The notes under the pieces are model-generated. The model worked only from the letters and a program-made list of their open reading frames with translations. It had not been told where the DNA came from and ran no database searches. Positions 1 through 6,487 of a DNA stretch of 7,109 nt are shown in pieces. The translations under genes and the position numbers were made by a program. This stretch comes from Bacillota bacterium. GTDB lineage: Bacteria > Bacillota_B > Desulfitobacteriia > Desulfitobacteriales > Desulfitobacteriaceae. The number at the start of each line of letters is the position of its first letter. Positions within the stretch are counted from its first letter, which is position 1. The stretch covers positions 1-7,109 of the forward strand of contig JAJYAS010000172.1 of the NCBI GenBank assembly GCA_021779415.1, given 5' to 3'.

Positions 1-219
1 CGTGTCCGTTTAAGTAATTCTCTTGAAGTAACAGCTTATATTCCGGGAATTGGACACAACTTACAAGAGCACTCCGTGGTCCTTATCCGTGGTGGTCGTA
101 TTAAAGACCTCCCTGGCGTACGTTATCACGTAATCCGTGGTGCTTTGGACACCACTGCTGTACAGAAACGCTCACAAGGACGCTCTAAATATGGAGCAAA
201 ACGTCCTAAAAAGGCTTAA
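1..219 (+). CDS. rpsL: 30S ribosomal protein S12, 3' part
   Basis: The window opens in frame 1 inside S12; the last 72 residues are present and the start lies upstream. S12 sits at the decoding centre of the 30S subunit and influences tRNA selection accuracy. The fragment shows the family's conserved block [13 protein letters not shown] (fragment residues 31-43) and the basic tail [12 protein letters not shown]. The Lys, Asp and Pro of KDLP match the positions where streptomycin-resistance changes (Lys88, Pro91 in E. coli numbering) and the RimO methylthiolation aspartate are known. All three are the ordinary residues, so this part shows no sign of resistance. The gene ends with three consecutive in-frame stops, TAA TAA TGA (217-225). 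A 64-nt spacer leads to rpsG. Identification is very secure; only the N-terminal part is unseen. Confidence 0.98.
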   Translation, partial: RVRLSNSLEVTAYIPGIGHNLQEHSVVLIRGGRIKDLPGVRYHVIRGALDTTAVQKRSQGRSKYGAKRPKKA

Positions 220-259
220 TAATGATGCAGTTCGACAGACGTGCCTGATGGCATTTTAA

Positions 260-754
<495 letters not shown>

Positions 755-780
755 TTTGAGGCACACTTATTTTGACAGAA

Positions 781-786
781 AGGGGG
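781..786 (+). promoter_or_regulatory. Shine-Dalgarno site of fusA that selects the GTG start
   Basis: AGGGGG lies 7 nt before GTG at 794. An out-of-frame ATG at 792-794 overlaps that GTG, sharing its G. The ATG would be only 5 nt from this site and opens a frame without EF-G similarity. The GTG frame begins [20 protein letters not shown], the normal EF-G N-terminus, so GTG is the start. Confidence 0.8.
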
Positions 787-793
787 ATTCTAT

Positions 794-2872
794 GTGGCTA
801 GGCAATTTTCGCTTGAGAATACGCGTAATATTGGGATCATGGCACACATTGACGCGGGGAAAACGACAACAACTGAACGGATACTCTTTTACACAGGACG
901 TGTGCATAAAATCGGAGAAGTTCATGATGGCGCGGCGACTATGGACTGGATGGTCCAAGAGCAAGAACGTGGTATCACGATTACATCTGCGGCGACGACC
1001 TGTCAGTGGAGAAATAATCGGATTAACATTATTGACACACCAGGGCACGTGGACTTCACAGTTGAAGTTGAACGTTCTTTGCGAGTGCTTGATGGTGCGG
1101 TAGCGGTGTTCTGTTCAGTCGGCGGAGTCGAACCTCAATCTGAGACTGTTTGGCGTCAGGCGGATAAATACAATGTTCCTCGGGTCGCCTTCATTAATAA
1201 AATGGACCGGATGGGCGCTGATTTTTTCCGCGGTGTTTCCATGATTGCTGATCGGTTAGGAGCCAATCCTGTTCCCATTCAGTTGCCGATTGGAATTGAG
1301 GACGGCTTCAAAGGGATTGTGGATTTGGTTACCATGAATGCTACTGTGTATACGGATGACTTGGGTACAACTGAAGAACATAACGCGATCCCCGAAGAAT
1401 TGGTCGACTTGGCCAATGAGTATCGCGATAAGTTAGTTGAAGCAGTCTCTGAAACCAGTGAAGAACTCATGATGAAATATCTTGAAGGGGAAGAACTTAC
1501 AGAACAAGAAATTCGTGATGGTATACGTCGCGGGGTTATTGGGAACAAGTTCATTCCAGTTCTTTGTGGATCGGCATTCAAAAACAAAGGGGTACAACCA
1601 TTACTTGATGCAGTAGTTGACTATATGCCTTCGCCTTTAGATGTGCCTCCTATTAAAGGGGTACACCCGGATACCGGTGCTGAAGACAACAGACCAGCTT
1701 CTGATAGCGCGGCTTTCTCTGCGTTGGCTTTCAAGATTATGGCCGACCCATTTGTGGGAAAACTGGCATTTTTCAGGGTCTACTCAGGTGTCCTGGGCTC
1801 AGGTTCTTATGTCTATAACTCAACTAAAGGCAAGCGTGAACGCGTTGGTAGAATACTCCAAATGCACGCTAACCATCGTGAAGATATCCAGGAGGTTCGT
1901 TCAGGGGATATTGCGGCAGCAGTTGGATTAAAAGATACAACAACAGGAGATACCTTATGTGATGAGAAGACACCAATTATTTTGGAAAGAATGGTATTCC
2001 CTGAGCCAGTAATTGACGTTGCGATCGAACCTAAGACGAAAGCTGACCAAGAAAAAATGGGCGGTGCTCTTGCTCGTCTTGCGGAAGAGGATCCTACATT
2101 TAAAATGCATACTGATACAGAAACGGGACAGACAATTATCGCTGGAATGGGTGAACTCCATCTTGAGATTATTGTTGACCGCTTACAGCGGGAGTTTAAA
2201 GTTCAGTGTGACGTAGGACGTCCGCAAGTTGCGTATAAAGAGACAATTCGGCGTACTGTTAAAGCCGAAGGGAAATTTGTTCGTCAATCCGGTGGACGTG
2301 GACAATATGGACATTGTTGGATTGAACTTGAGCCACTTGAACCAGGCAGTGGCTTCGAATTTGTTAACAAAGTCGTCGGGGGAGTTATTCCTAGGGAATA
2401 CATTAACCCGATTGGTGCCGGTATTGAGGAAGCATTACAAAATGGTATCCTTGCAGGATATCCGGTTCTTGATATTCGTGCTACTGTCTATGACGGTTCC
2501 TATCACGATGTTGACTCGTCAGAAATGGCCTTTAAAATTGCAGGGTCGATGGCCTTTAAAGCCGGCGCCCTAAAAGCGGATCCTGCGATTATTGAGCCCG
2601 TTATGAAAGTTGAAGTGACTGTCCCAGAAGAATACATGGGGGATGTCATTGGAGATATCAGCTCACGTCGCGGACGGATTGAAGGAATGGAAGCGCGTGG
2701 TAATACCCAGGTTGTACGTGGCTTCGTACCACTCTCCGAAATGTTCGGCTATTCGACCGATTTGCGTTCTGCTACACAGGGTCGTGGGGTATACGTAATG
2801 CAGTTTGACCACTATGAAGAAGTGCCTAAAGGAATTGCTGATGGCATTATTGCCAAGCGCCAAGGGGCATAG
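794..2872 (+). CDS. fusA: Translation elongation factor G (EF-G)
   Basis: EF-G is the cytoplasmic GTPase that drives tRNA-mRNA translocation and, with RRF, ribosome recycling. The 692 residues are a full-length bacterial EF-G. The G domain shows G1 AHIDAGKT (17-24), the switch I Thr in RGITI (59-63), G3 DTPGH (81-85), G4 NKMD (135-138) and G5 CGSAFK (258-263). Domain II starts near residue 305. Domain III contains [10 protein letters not shown] (451-460), a region where fusidic acid resistance changes are known; it looks wild type. Domain IV contains GGRGQYGH (500-507) and the tip loop SYHDVDSSE (569-577), which reaches the decoding site. Domain V contains [10 protein letters not shown] (623-632). 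The start is GTG at 794, served by AGGGGG. The 39-nt spacer after rpsG suggests cotranscription. No truncation or frameshift is visible. Confidence 0.99.
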   Translation: MARQFSLENTRNIGIMAHIDAGKTTTTERILFYTGRVHKIGEVHDGAATMDWMVQEQERGITITSAATTCQWRNNRINIIDTPGHVDFTVEVERSLRVLDGAVAVFCSVGGVEPQSETVWRQADKYNVPRVAFINKMDRMGADFFRGVSMIADRLGANPVPIQLPIGIEDGFKGIVDLVTMNATVYTDDLGTTEEHNAIPEELVDLANEYRDKLVEAVSETSEELMMKYLEGEELTEQEIRDGIRRGVIGNKFIPVLCGSAFKNKGVQPLLDAVVDYMPSPLDVPPIKGVHPDTGAEDNRPASDSAAFSALAFKIMADPFVGKLAFFRVYSGVLGSGSYVYNSTKGKRERVGRILQMHANHREDIQEVRSGDIAAAVGLKDTTTGDTLCDEKTPIILERMVFPEPVIDVAIEPKTKADQEKMGGALARLAEEDPTFKMHTDTETGQTIIAGMGELHLEIIVDRLQREFKVQCDVGRPQVAYKETIRRTVKAEGKFVRQSGGRGQYGHCWIELEPLEPGSGFEFVNKVVGGVIPREYINPIGAGIEEALQNGILAGYPVLDIRATVYDGSYHDVDSSEMAFKIAGSMAFKAGALKADPAIIEPVMKVEVTVPEEYMGDVIGDISSRRGRIEGMEARGNTQVVRGFVPLSEMFGYSTDLRSATQGRGVYVMQFDHYEEVPKGIADGIIAKRQGA

Positions 2873-2917
2873 GCGAAGTTCGAGGTGCGAAGTTCGGCAT
2901 TTGAAGCTCGAACTTCG
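2873..2917 (+). repeat. 14-bp tandem repeat, also an inverted repeat, in the fusA-tuf spacer
   Basis: Three units of 14 bp run head to tail at 2873-2886, 2887-2900 and 2901-2914. The first two share GCGAAGTTCG exactly; the third is degenerate (about 9 of 14 positions match unit one). In addition CGAAGTTCGAG (2874-2884) is perfectly complementary to CTCGAACTTCG (2907-2917), an 11-bp stem with a 22-nt loop. The second unit's CGAAGTTCG (2888-2896) can instead pair with CGAACTTCG (2909-2917), a 9-bp stem with a 12-nt loop, so the two hairpins exclude each other. No U-tract follows, so it does not look like a standard Rho-independent terminator. It could be a dispersed intergenic repeat, a partial attenuator between EF-G and EF-Tu, or an RNA processing site. 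Confidence 0.8.
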
Positions 2918-2966
2918 ATATCTCACTAAATTATGTTACTAATTATTTTAAAGGAGTGAAAGAAAA

Positions 2967-4169
2967 ATGGGAAAAGCGAAATACGAACGGACAAAACCAC
3001 ACGTTAACGTCGGGACCATTGGTCACGTTGACCATGGTAAAACTACTACAACAGCGGCCATTACCGTTGTTCTCTCCAAACATGGTGGCGCCGTAGCCAC
3101 TGCATTTGATCAAATCGACAAAGCTCCTGAAGAGCGCGAACGTGGTATTACCATTTCCACGGCCCATGTGGAGTATGAGACGGATACCCGTCACTATGCC
3201 CACGTGGACTGCCCAGGCCACGCTGACTATGTTAAGAACATGATTACTGGAGCTGCACAAATGGACGGCGCTATTCTCTGCGTTTCTGCTGCAGATGGAC
3301 CTATGCCTCAAACCCGTGAGCACATCCTCTTGGCCCGCCAAGTTGGTGTTCCGAGCATTGTTGTTTGGCTCAATAAATCAGACATGGTTGATGATCCTGA
3401 ACTTATGGAATTAGTCGAAATGGAAATTCGTGAGCTCTTAAGCTCCTACGAATATGATGGCGATAATATTCCCATCGTTCCTGGATCAGGCCTTAAAGCC
3501 CTCCAATGTGGATGTGGAAAGCGCGAGTGCGAATGGTGTGGAAAGATCTGGAATCTCATGGATGCAGTTGACAGCTACATTCCGACACCTGAGCGTGATA
3601 CCGATAAGCCATTCCTGATGCCAGTCGAGGACGTGTTTACAATTACTGGACGTGGTACTGTTGCGACGGGCCGTGTTGAGCGTGGAAGAGTTAAAGTTGG
3701 GGACGAAGTTGAAATCGTCGGCTTGAGCAGTACTTCACGCAAAACAATTGTTACCGGGGTTGAAATGTTCCGTAAACTCTTAGACCAAGCTCAAGCTGGA
3801 GACAACATCGGTGCTCTTCTTCGTGGGGTTGAGCGTAAAGACATTGAGCGTGGACAAGTTTTAGCAAAAACAGGTTCTATTAAACCTCACACAAAATTCT
3901 CGGGAGAGGTTTATATCCTGAATAAAGAAGAGGGTGGACGTCACACTCCTTTCTTCCACAACTATCGCCCGCAATTTTATTTCCGCACAACCGACGTAAC
4001 AGGGGTTATCACTCTTCCTGAAGGCACTGAAATGGTTATGCCTGGAGACCGCGTAACGATTGAAGTTGAGTTAATCACTCCAATCGCCATGGAAGAAGGA
4101 CTTCGGTTCGCTATTCGTGAGGGTGGTCGTACTGTTGGTTCAGGTATTGTTGCTAAAGTTATCGGTTAA
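2967..4169 (+). CDS. tuf: Translation elongation factor Tu (EF-Tu)
   Basis: EF-Tu is the GTPase that delivers aminoacyl-tRNA to the ribosomal A site. The 400 residues cover all three domains: G1 GHVDHGKT (19-26), switch I RGITI (59-63), G3 DCPGH (81-85, His85 being the catalytic histidine), G4 NKSD (136-139), G5 SGLK (174-177), domain 2 from about residue 212, and domain 3 with [15 protein letters not shown] (326-340) through the C-terminal [15 protein letters not shown]. Two points stand out. Residues 181-191 carry a CXC-X4-C-X2-C cluster (Cys181, 183, 188, 191) in the segment between G5 and domain 2, where E. coli EF-Tu has no cysteines. G5 reads SGL where most EF-Tu proteins have SAL. The ATG follows AAGGAG (2951-2956) with a 10-nt spacer. 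The gene ends the str part of the cluster; a hairpin follows the stop. Confidence 0.99.
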   Translation: MGKAKYERTKPHVNVGTIGHVDHGKTTTTAAITVVLSKHGGAVATAFDQIDKAPEERERGITISTAHVEYETDTRHYAHVDCPGHADYVKNMITGAAQMDGAILCVSAADGPMPQTREHILLARQVGVPSIVVWLNKSDMVDDPELMELVEMEIRELLSSYEYDGDNIPIVPGSGLKALQCGCGKRECEWCGKIWNLMDAVDSYIPTPERDTDKPFLMPVEDVFTITGRGTVATGRVERGRVKVGDEVEIVGLSSTSRKTIVTGVEMFRKLLDQAQAGDNIGALLRGVERKDIERGQVLAKTGSIKPHTKFSGEVYILNKEEGGRHTPFFHNYRPQFYFRTTDVTGVITLPEGTEMVMPGDRVTIEVELITPIAMEEGLRFAIREGGRTVGSGIVAKVIG

Positions 4170-4190
4170 TTTTTGAACGATCTAAAGGGA

Positions 4191-4230
4191 ATTATTAGAG
4201 AGGAAGAAGATCTCTTCCTCTCTAAGTAAT
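4191..4230 (+). terminator. Hairpin after tuf, possible terminator or processing site
   Basis: TTAGAGAGGAAGA (4195-4207) and TCTTCCTCTCTAA (4213-4225) form a perfect 13-bp stem with a 5-nt loop. ATTA (4191-4194) and TAAT (4227-4230) extend it by 4 bp past one bulged G (4226). It lies 21 nt after the tuf stop, a typical terminator position. No run of T follows on either strand (downstream on + is AAAAGTCGG), so a canonical intrinsic terminator is not supported. It may be a partial or factor-assisted terminator, a 3'-end stabiliser of the str mRNA, or an RNase III site. Confidence 0.45.
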
Positions 4231-4398
4231 AAAAGTCGGATAATGGTGCGCTGAATGATAAGTACTCATTCGGGTGCTGGCACGTGACTGTGATTTCAGG
4301 TATGGCGTAAAAGGTTGCTGGGCAAGTGACTCCCCTTGAACCAGGTAATTTTTACGTTGCAACCCGTATAACGGGAATTATGAGGAGGTAGTTAAATT
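4231..4398 (+). promoter_or_regulatory. Structured non-coding leader of rpsJ (S10 operon leader candidate)
   Basis: No gene is seen in this stretch. It holds a series of potential stem-loops. GTGC (4246-4249) can pair with GCAC (4280-4283), enclosing GAATGA (4253-4258) with TCATTC (4266-4271). Hairpin A is at 4277-4299 and hairpin B at 4318-4344. CGTAAAA (4306-4312) pairs with TTTTACG (4350-4356), enclosing hairpin B. CCCGT (4363-4367) pairs with ACGGG (4371-4375), 6 nt before the Shine-Dalgarno site at 4382. S10 operons are autoregulated through such leaders in E. coli (by L4); whether an analogue exists in this lineage is inference. A GATAAT (4239-4244) resembles a -10 box but lacks a recognisable -35, so I do not call a promoter here. 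Confidence 0.45.
4275..4347 (+). repeat. Imperfect tandem pair of hairpin-forming units in the rpsJ leader
   Basis: Unit A (4275-4302) begins TGCTGGCACGTGACT and ends CAGGTA. Unit B (4316-4347) begins TGCTGGGCAAGTGACT and ends CAGGTA. Each folds alone. In A, CTG (4277-4279) pairs with CAG (4297-4299) and CAC (4281-4283) with GTG (4290-4292). In B, CTGG (4318-4321) pairs with CCAG (4341-4344) and CAAG (4323-4326) with CTTG (4335-4338). The loop-proximal GTGACT and the 3' flank are kept while the inner stem bases differ on both sides with pairing preserved. This is what a duplicated RNA element under structural selection would look like. The stems are short, so chance cannot be excluded. Confidence 0.5.
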
Positions 4399-4704
4399 AT
4401 GAGCCAAAAGATTAGGATCCGGCTTAAAGCATTTGATCACAAAACTCTTGACCAATCAGCAGAGCGTATCGTTGAAACTGCAAAGCGAACCGGGGCACAG
4501 GTTAGTGGACCGATTCCTCTACCGACTGAGAAAAGCATCTACACTATTTTACGATCTCCTCATGTCAATAAGGATTCTCGTGAGCAGTTTGAGCTGAGAA
4601 CTCACAAACGCTTAATTGATATTCTTGAGCCTACTTCCAAGACAGTCGATTCGCTTATGCGACTAGACTTGCCTGCTGGCGTGGACATTGAGATCAAACT
4701 TTAA
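4399..4704 (+). CDS. rpsJ: 30S ribosomal protein S10 / NusE
   Basis: S10 is part of the 30S head and, as NusE, joins NusB and NusG in transcription antitermination and in linking RNA polymerase to the ribosome. The 101 residues are the normal length. Family signatures are [12 protein letters not shown] (4-15), [18 protein letters not shown] (26-43), the S10 signature [19 protein letters not shown] (53-71) and the C-terminal [16 protein letters not shown]. The residues SPHVNKD before the helix resemble the E. coli form more than the Bacillus form as I recall it. The ATG at 4399 follows GAGGAGGT (4382-4389) with a 9-nt spacer. It is the first gene of the S10 operon proper and is flanked by two long non-coding spacers, 229 nt upstream and 186 nt downstream. 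Confidence 0.98.
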   Translation: MSQKIRIRLKAFDHKTLDQSAERIVETAKRTGAQVSGPIPLPTEKSIYTILRSPHVNKDSREQFELRTHKRLIDILEPTSKTVDSLMRLDLPAGVDIEIKL

Positions 4705-4726
4705 TTTAATTAGCTCTAAATATTAG

Positions 4727-4755
4727 TAGCTAAAAATTTTATTCTATGATATACT
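4727..4755 (+). promoter_or_regulatory. Extended -10 promoter in the rpsJ-rplC spacer
   Basis: TGATATACT (4747-4755) contains a TATACT -10 box (5 of 6 to consensus) preceded by the TGn extension typical of extended -10 promoters. The hexamer 17 nt upstream, TAGCTA (4727-4732), is a poor -35, which is tolerated with a TGn element. The surrounding DNA is AT-rich. The start of transcription would fall near 4762, giving a leader of about 130 nt before rplC. This would let rplC and the downstream genes be expressed partly independently of rpsJ. Confidence 0.55.
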
Positions 4756-4781
4756 ATCGTTATGTTTGTTGTGAGAAACGC

Positions 4782-4874
4782 CCGGTAGCGTGGAGTAGCT
4801 CCGGAAGAGATTGCGACAATAAAAAATAAAGGGACGCTCTCGTGCACCAGTTTAACTGGCGCACTTCAAAGCGT
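4782..4874 (+). promoter_or_regulatory. Structured 5' leader of rplC
   Basis: Two hairpins flank an A-rich linker (4818-4830). Hairpin 1 pairs CCGG (4782-4785) with CCGG (4801-4804) and AGC (4787-4789) with GCT (4798-4800) around an 8-nt loop, with one bulged T. Hairpin 2 is a compound stem: ACGCT (4834-4838) with AGCGT (4870-4874), GTGC (4842-4845) with GCAC (4861-4864), and CCAGT (4847-4851) with ACTGG (4855-4859) around TTA. It ends 2 nt before the Shine-Dalgarno site of rplC. GCGTTT (4871-4876), beside that site, could instead pair with AAACGC (4776-4781). This layout suits translational control of rplC, but no known ribosomal-protein leader is recognised. Confidence 0.45.
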
Positions 4875-4876
4875 TT

Positions 4877-4883
4877 AGGAGGT
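4877..4883 (+). promoter_or_regulatory. Shine-Dalgarno site that sets the rplC start
   Basis: AGGAGGT is 7 nt before GTG at 4891. The in-frame GTG at 4882 lies inside this site and so cannot be the start. Confidence 0.9.
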
Positions 4884-4890
4884 GGCATTC

Positions 4891-5520
4891 GTGTCAAAAG
4901 GAATTTTAGGTAAAAAAATTGGTATGACTCAGATTTTCACACCAGAAGGCCGTGTAATTCCGGTAACTGTTGTCGAAGCGGGTCCATGCCCGGTGGTGCA
5001 GAAGAAAACTGTTGCTACAGATGGTTACAACGCTATCCAAATTGGCTTTTCAATGCTGCGCGAAGGCTTAAGTAACAAGCCGAGAAAAGGACATTTCCAA
5101 AAGGCATCACTCAAACCGATGCGGTATGTTCGTGAGTTTAAAGTGAATGATGTTGACTCTTACGAAATTGGACAAGAAGTAATGGTGGACTTATTCGCGG
5201 TTGGTGACAAGGTTGACGTGGTAGGCACTTCTAAGGGGAAGGGCTTTGCAGGAATGATTAAGCGCAATGGCGCTAGTCGTGGACCTATGGCACATGGTTC
5301 TAAGTATCATCGCCGTTCTGGTTCCCTTGGCGCGAAAGGCCCGGCTCGTGTGTTTAAAGGTCGCGTGCTACCAGGACGTATGGGCGGCGAACGTGTAACA
5401 GTACAAAATCTGGAGGTTATCCGGGTTGATGTTGATAAAAACTTGATCTTGATTAAAGGGGCTGTCCCGGGAGCTAAAAAGTCATTGCTCGTTCTGAAGC
5501 CTTCTGTCAAGGCGAAGTAA
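4891..5520 (+). CDS. rplC: 50S ribosomal protein L3
   Basis: L3 binds near the 3' end of 23S rRNA, starts 50S assembly and sends an extension toward the peptidyl transferase centre. With the GTG at 4891 the protein is 209 residues and begins [16 protein letters not shown], as in other Firmicutes. A GTG three codons earlier is excluded because it overlaps the ribosome binding site. Conserved parts include [15 protein letters not shown] (113-127), [13 protein letters not shown] (130-142), the extension [22 protein letters not shown] (153-174) and [13 protein letters not shown] (188-200). The E. coli position methylated by PrmB (Gln150) appears to be Ala here, as expected outside Proteobacteria. 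Its own promoter and structured leader lie upstream. rplD follows after 23 nt, so cotranscription is likely. Confidence 0.97.
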   Translation: MSKGILGKKIGMTQIFTPEGRVIPVTVVEAGPCPVVQKKTVATDGYNAIQIGFSMLREGLSNKPRKGHFQKASLKPMRYVREFKVNDVDSYEIGQEVMVDLFAVGDKVDVVGTSKGKGFAGMIKRNGASRGPMAHGSKYHRRSGSLGAKGPARVFKGRVLPGRMGGERVTVQNLEVIRVDVDKNLILIKGAVPGAKKSLLVLKPSVKAK

Positions 5521-5543
5521 CACTGAGAAAGGAGGAATAAGCA

Positions 5544-6167
5544 ATGCCGAAAGTTCAACTATTTAATATGCAAGGCGATTCGGTTGGAGAAATCGAACTA
5601 AGCGAAAGCGTATTTGGAATAACTCCGAATATTCACGTGCTTCATTCAGCTGTAGTATCCCAACTTGCTAGTACAAGGCGAGGAACACAATCTGCTTTGT
5701 TGCGTGGTGAAGTCCGCGGAGGTGGACGCAAACCATGGCGTCAAAAAGGAACGGGCCGTGCGCGTTCTGGAAGTAGTCGCTCCCCAGTATGGAGAGGCGG
5801 CGGTGTTGTCTTCGCACCCAAACCTCGCAAATATGGCTTTAAATTACCTAAAAAGGTTCGCCGATTGGCTTTGCACTCGGCACTCTCTTCGAAGGTTATG
5901 GAGCAACAACTGATTGTCCTTGATACATTGAGCTTTGGTGAAGCAAAAACCCGAGAAATGGTGAAGGTTCTTAAAGCTCTTCAAATTAGCAAAAAGGCTA
6001 TGATCGTAATGGATGATCTGGACGAAGGTGTACTTCGTTCTGCTCGCAACCTCGAGGGCGTTAAGGCAACAGATGTCGCAGGGATGAATATTGTTGACTT
6101 GCTTCAACATGATGTTCTTGTGATGACTAAAGCTGCGGTAACAAAAACAGAGGAGGTGTTAGCGTAA
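5544..6167 (+). CDS. rplD: 50S ribosomal protein L4
   Basis: L4 is an early 50S assembly protein whose long loop lines the exit tunnel constriction. In E. coli it is also the repressor of the S10 operon, acting on both transcription and translation. The 207 residues are normal. The tunnel loop spans about residues 45-95 and shows [19 protein letters not shown] (58-76) followed by [11 protein letters not shown] (80-90). [11 protein letters not shown] (63-73) is the stretch where macrolide-resistance changes occur, and it is unaltered. The C-terminal domain ends [23 protein letters not shown]. The ATG follows AAAGGAGG (5528-5535) with an 8-nt spacer. The stop overlaps the rplW start by one base. 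If the leaders of rpsJ or rplC are autoregulatory, L4 is the obvious candidate ligand; that is inference. Confidence 0.98.
   Translation: MPKVQLFNMQGDSVGEIELSESVFGITPNIHVLHSAVVSQLASTRRGTQSALLRGEVRGGGRKPWRQKGTGRARSGSSRSPVWRGGGVVFAPKPRKYGFKLPKKVRRLALHSALSSKVMEQQLIVLDTLSFGEAKTREMVKVLKALQISKKAMIVMDDLDEGVLRSARNLEGVKATDVAGMNIVDLLQHDVLVMTKAAVTKTEEVLA
6151..6157 (+). promoter_or_regulatory. Shine-Dalgarno site of rplW inside rplD
   Basis: AGGAGGT encodes part of the Glu-Glu-Val near the end of L4 and lies 9 nt before the rplW ATG. With the TAATG stop-start overlap (6165-6169) it implies translational coupling of L4 and L23. Confidence 0.85.
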
Positions 6168-6454
6168 TGCGCGACGCACGTGATGTCCTCAAAAGTCCGG
6201 TGATCTCAGAGAAGTCCGTAGGACTCGTTGAAGAGAATAAATACTCCTTCTGGGTGAATCCTGCAGCGAACAAAATTGAAATTAAAGCTGCAGTTGAGAA
6301 GATGTTTAAAGTATCAGTCGTCGAAATCCGTACCATGAATGTAAAAGGCAAAATGAAGCGGGTTGGCAAGTATACTGGAAAAACAACGGACCGCAAAAAA
6401 GCGATTGCTACGCTAAAAGCTGGAGATAAGATTGAAAACTTCGCGGGCCTATAA
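6167..6454 (+). CDS. rplW: 50S ribosomal protein L23
   Basis: L23 sits at the tunnel exit and is the docking site for trigger factor and the signal recognition particle. The 95 residues match the family. The N-terminal region DVLKSPVISEKSVGL (6-20) holds Glu15, which aligns with E. coli Glu18, the trigger factor contact. The rRNA-binding core follows: NKIEIKAAVEKMFKVSVVEIRTMNVKGKMKR (35-65), with a basic loop and the usual KKAIATLKAGDKIENFAG end (78-94). The ATG shares its A with the rplD stop codon. A 33-nt gap follows before rplB. Confidence 0.97.
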   Translation: MRDARDVLKSPVISEKSVGLVEENKYSFWVNPAANKIEIKAAVEKMFKVSVVEIRTMNVKGKMKRVGKYTGKTTDRKKAIATLKAGDKIENFAGL

Positions 6455-6466
6455 GCAGCTTGAAGC

Positions 6467-6474
6467 AAAGGAGG
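6467..6474 (+). promoter_or_regulatory. Distant Shine-Dalgarno site of rplB with a decoy ATG
   Basis: AAAGGAGG is 13 nt before the rplB ATG at 6488, longer than the 7-10 nt seen for the other genes here. An out-of-frame ATG at 6478 sits 3 nt after the site and opens a 9-codon frame (MKFYGIKNI) that stops at 6507, inside rplB. Confidence 0.75.
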
Positions 6475-6487
6475 AAAATGAAATTCT

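Noticed and set aside
242..253. TGCC/GGCA hairpin in the rpsL-rpsG spacer as an S7 autoregulatory site
   Set aside because: Only 4 bp, and no likeness to the E. coli S7 target that I can show.
772..777. Perfect TTGACA resembling a -35 box before fusA
   Set aside because: No -10-like hexamer at 16-18 nt downstream; that region is already the start of the fusA coding sequence.
2901..2937. TTGAAG plus TATGTT as a tuf promoter
   Set aside because: The spacing of about 25 nt is too long, and closer hexamers do not resemble -10 boxes.
2943..3341. A 132-codon antisense frame opposite tuf
   Set aside because: Shadow of the tuf reading frame; no recognisable family.
4239..4244. GATAAT as a -10 box for the S10 operon
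   Set aside because: No acceptable -35 or TGn extension; kept only as a remark in the leader entry.
4882..4890. Upstream in-frame GTG as the start of rplC
   Set aside because: It overlaps the AGGAGGT ribosome binding site, and the GTG at 4891 gives the standard L3 N-terminus and length.
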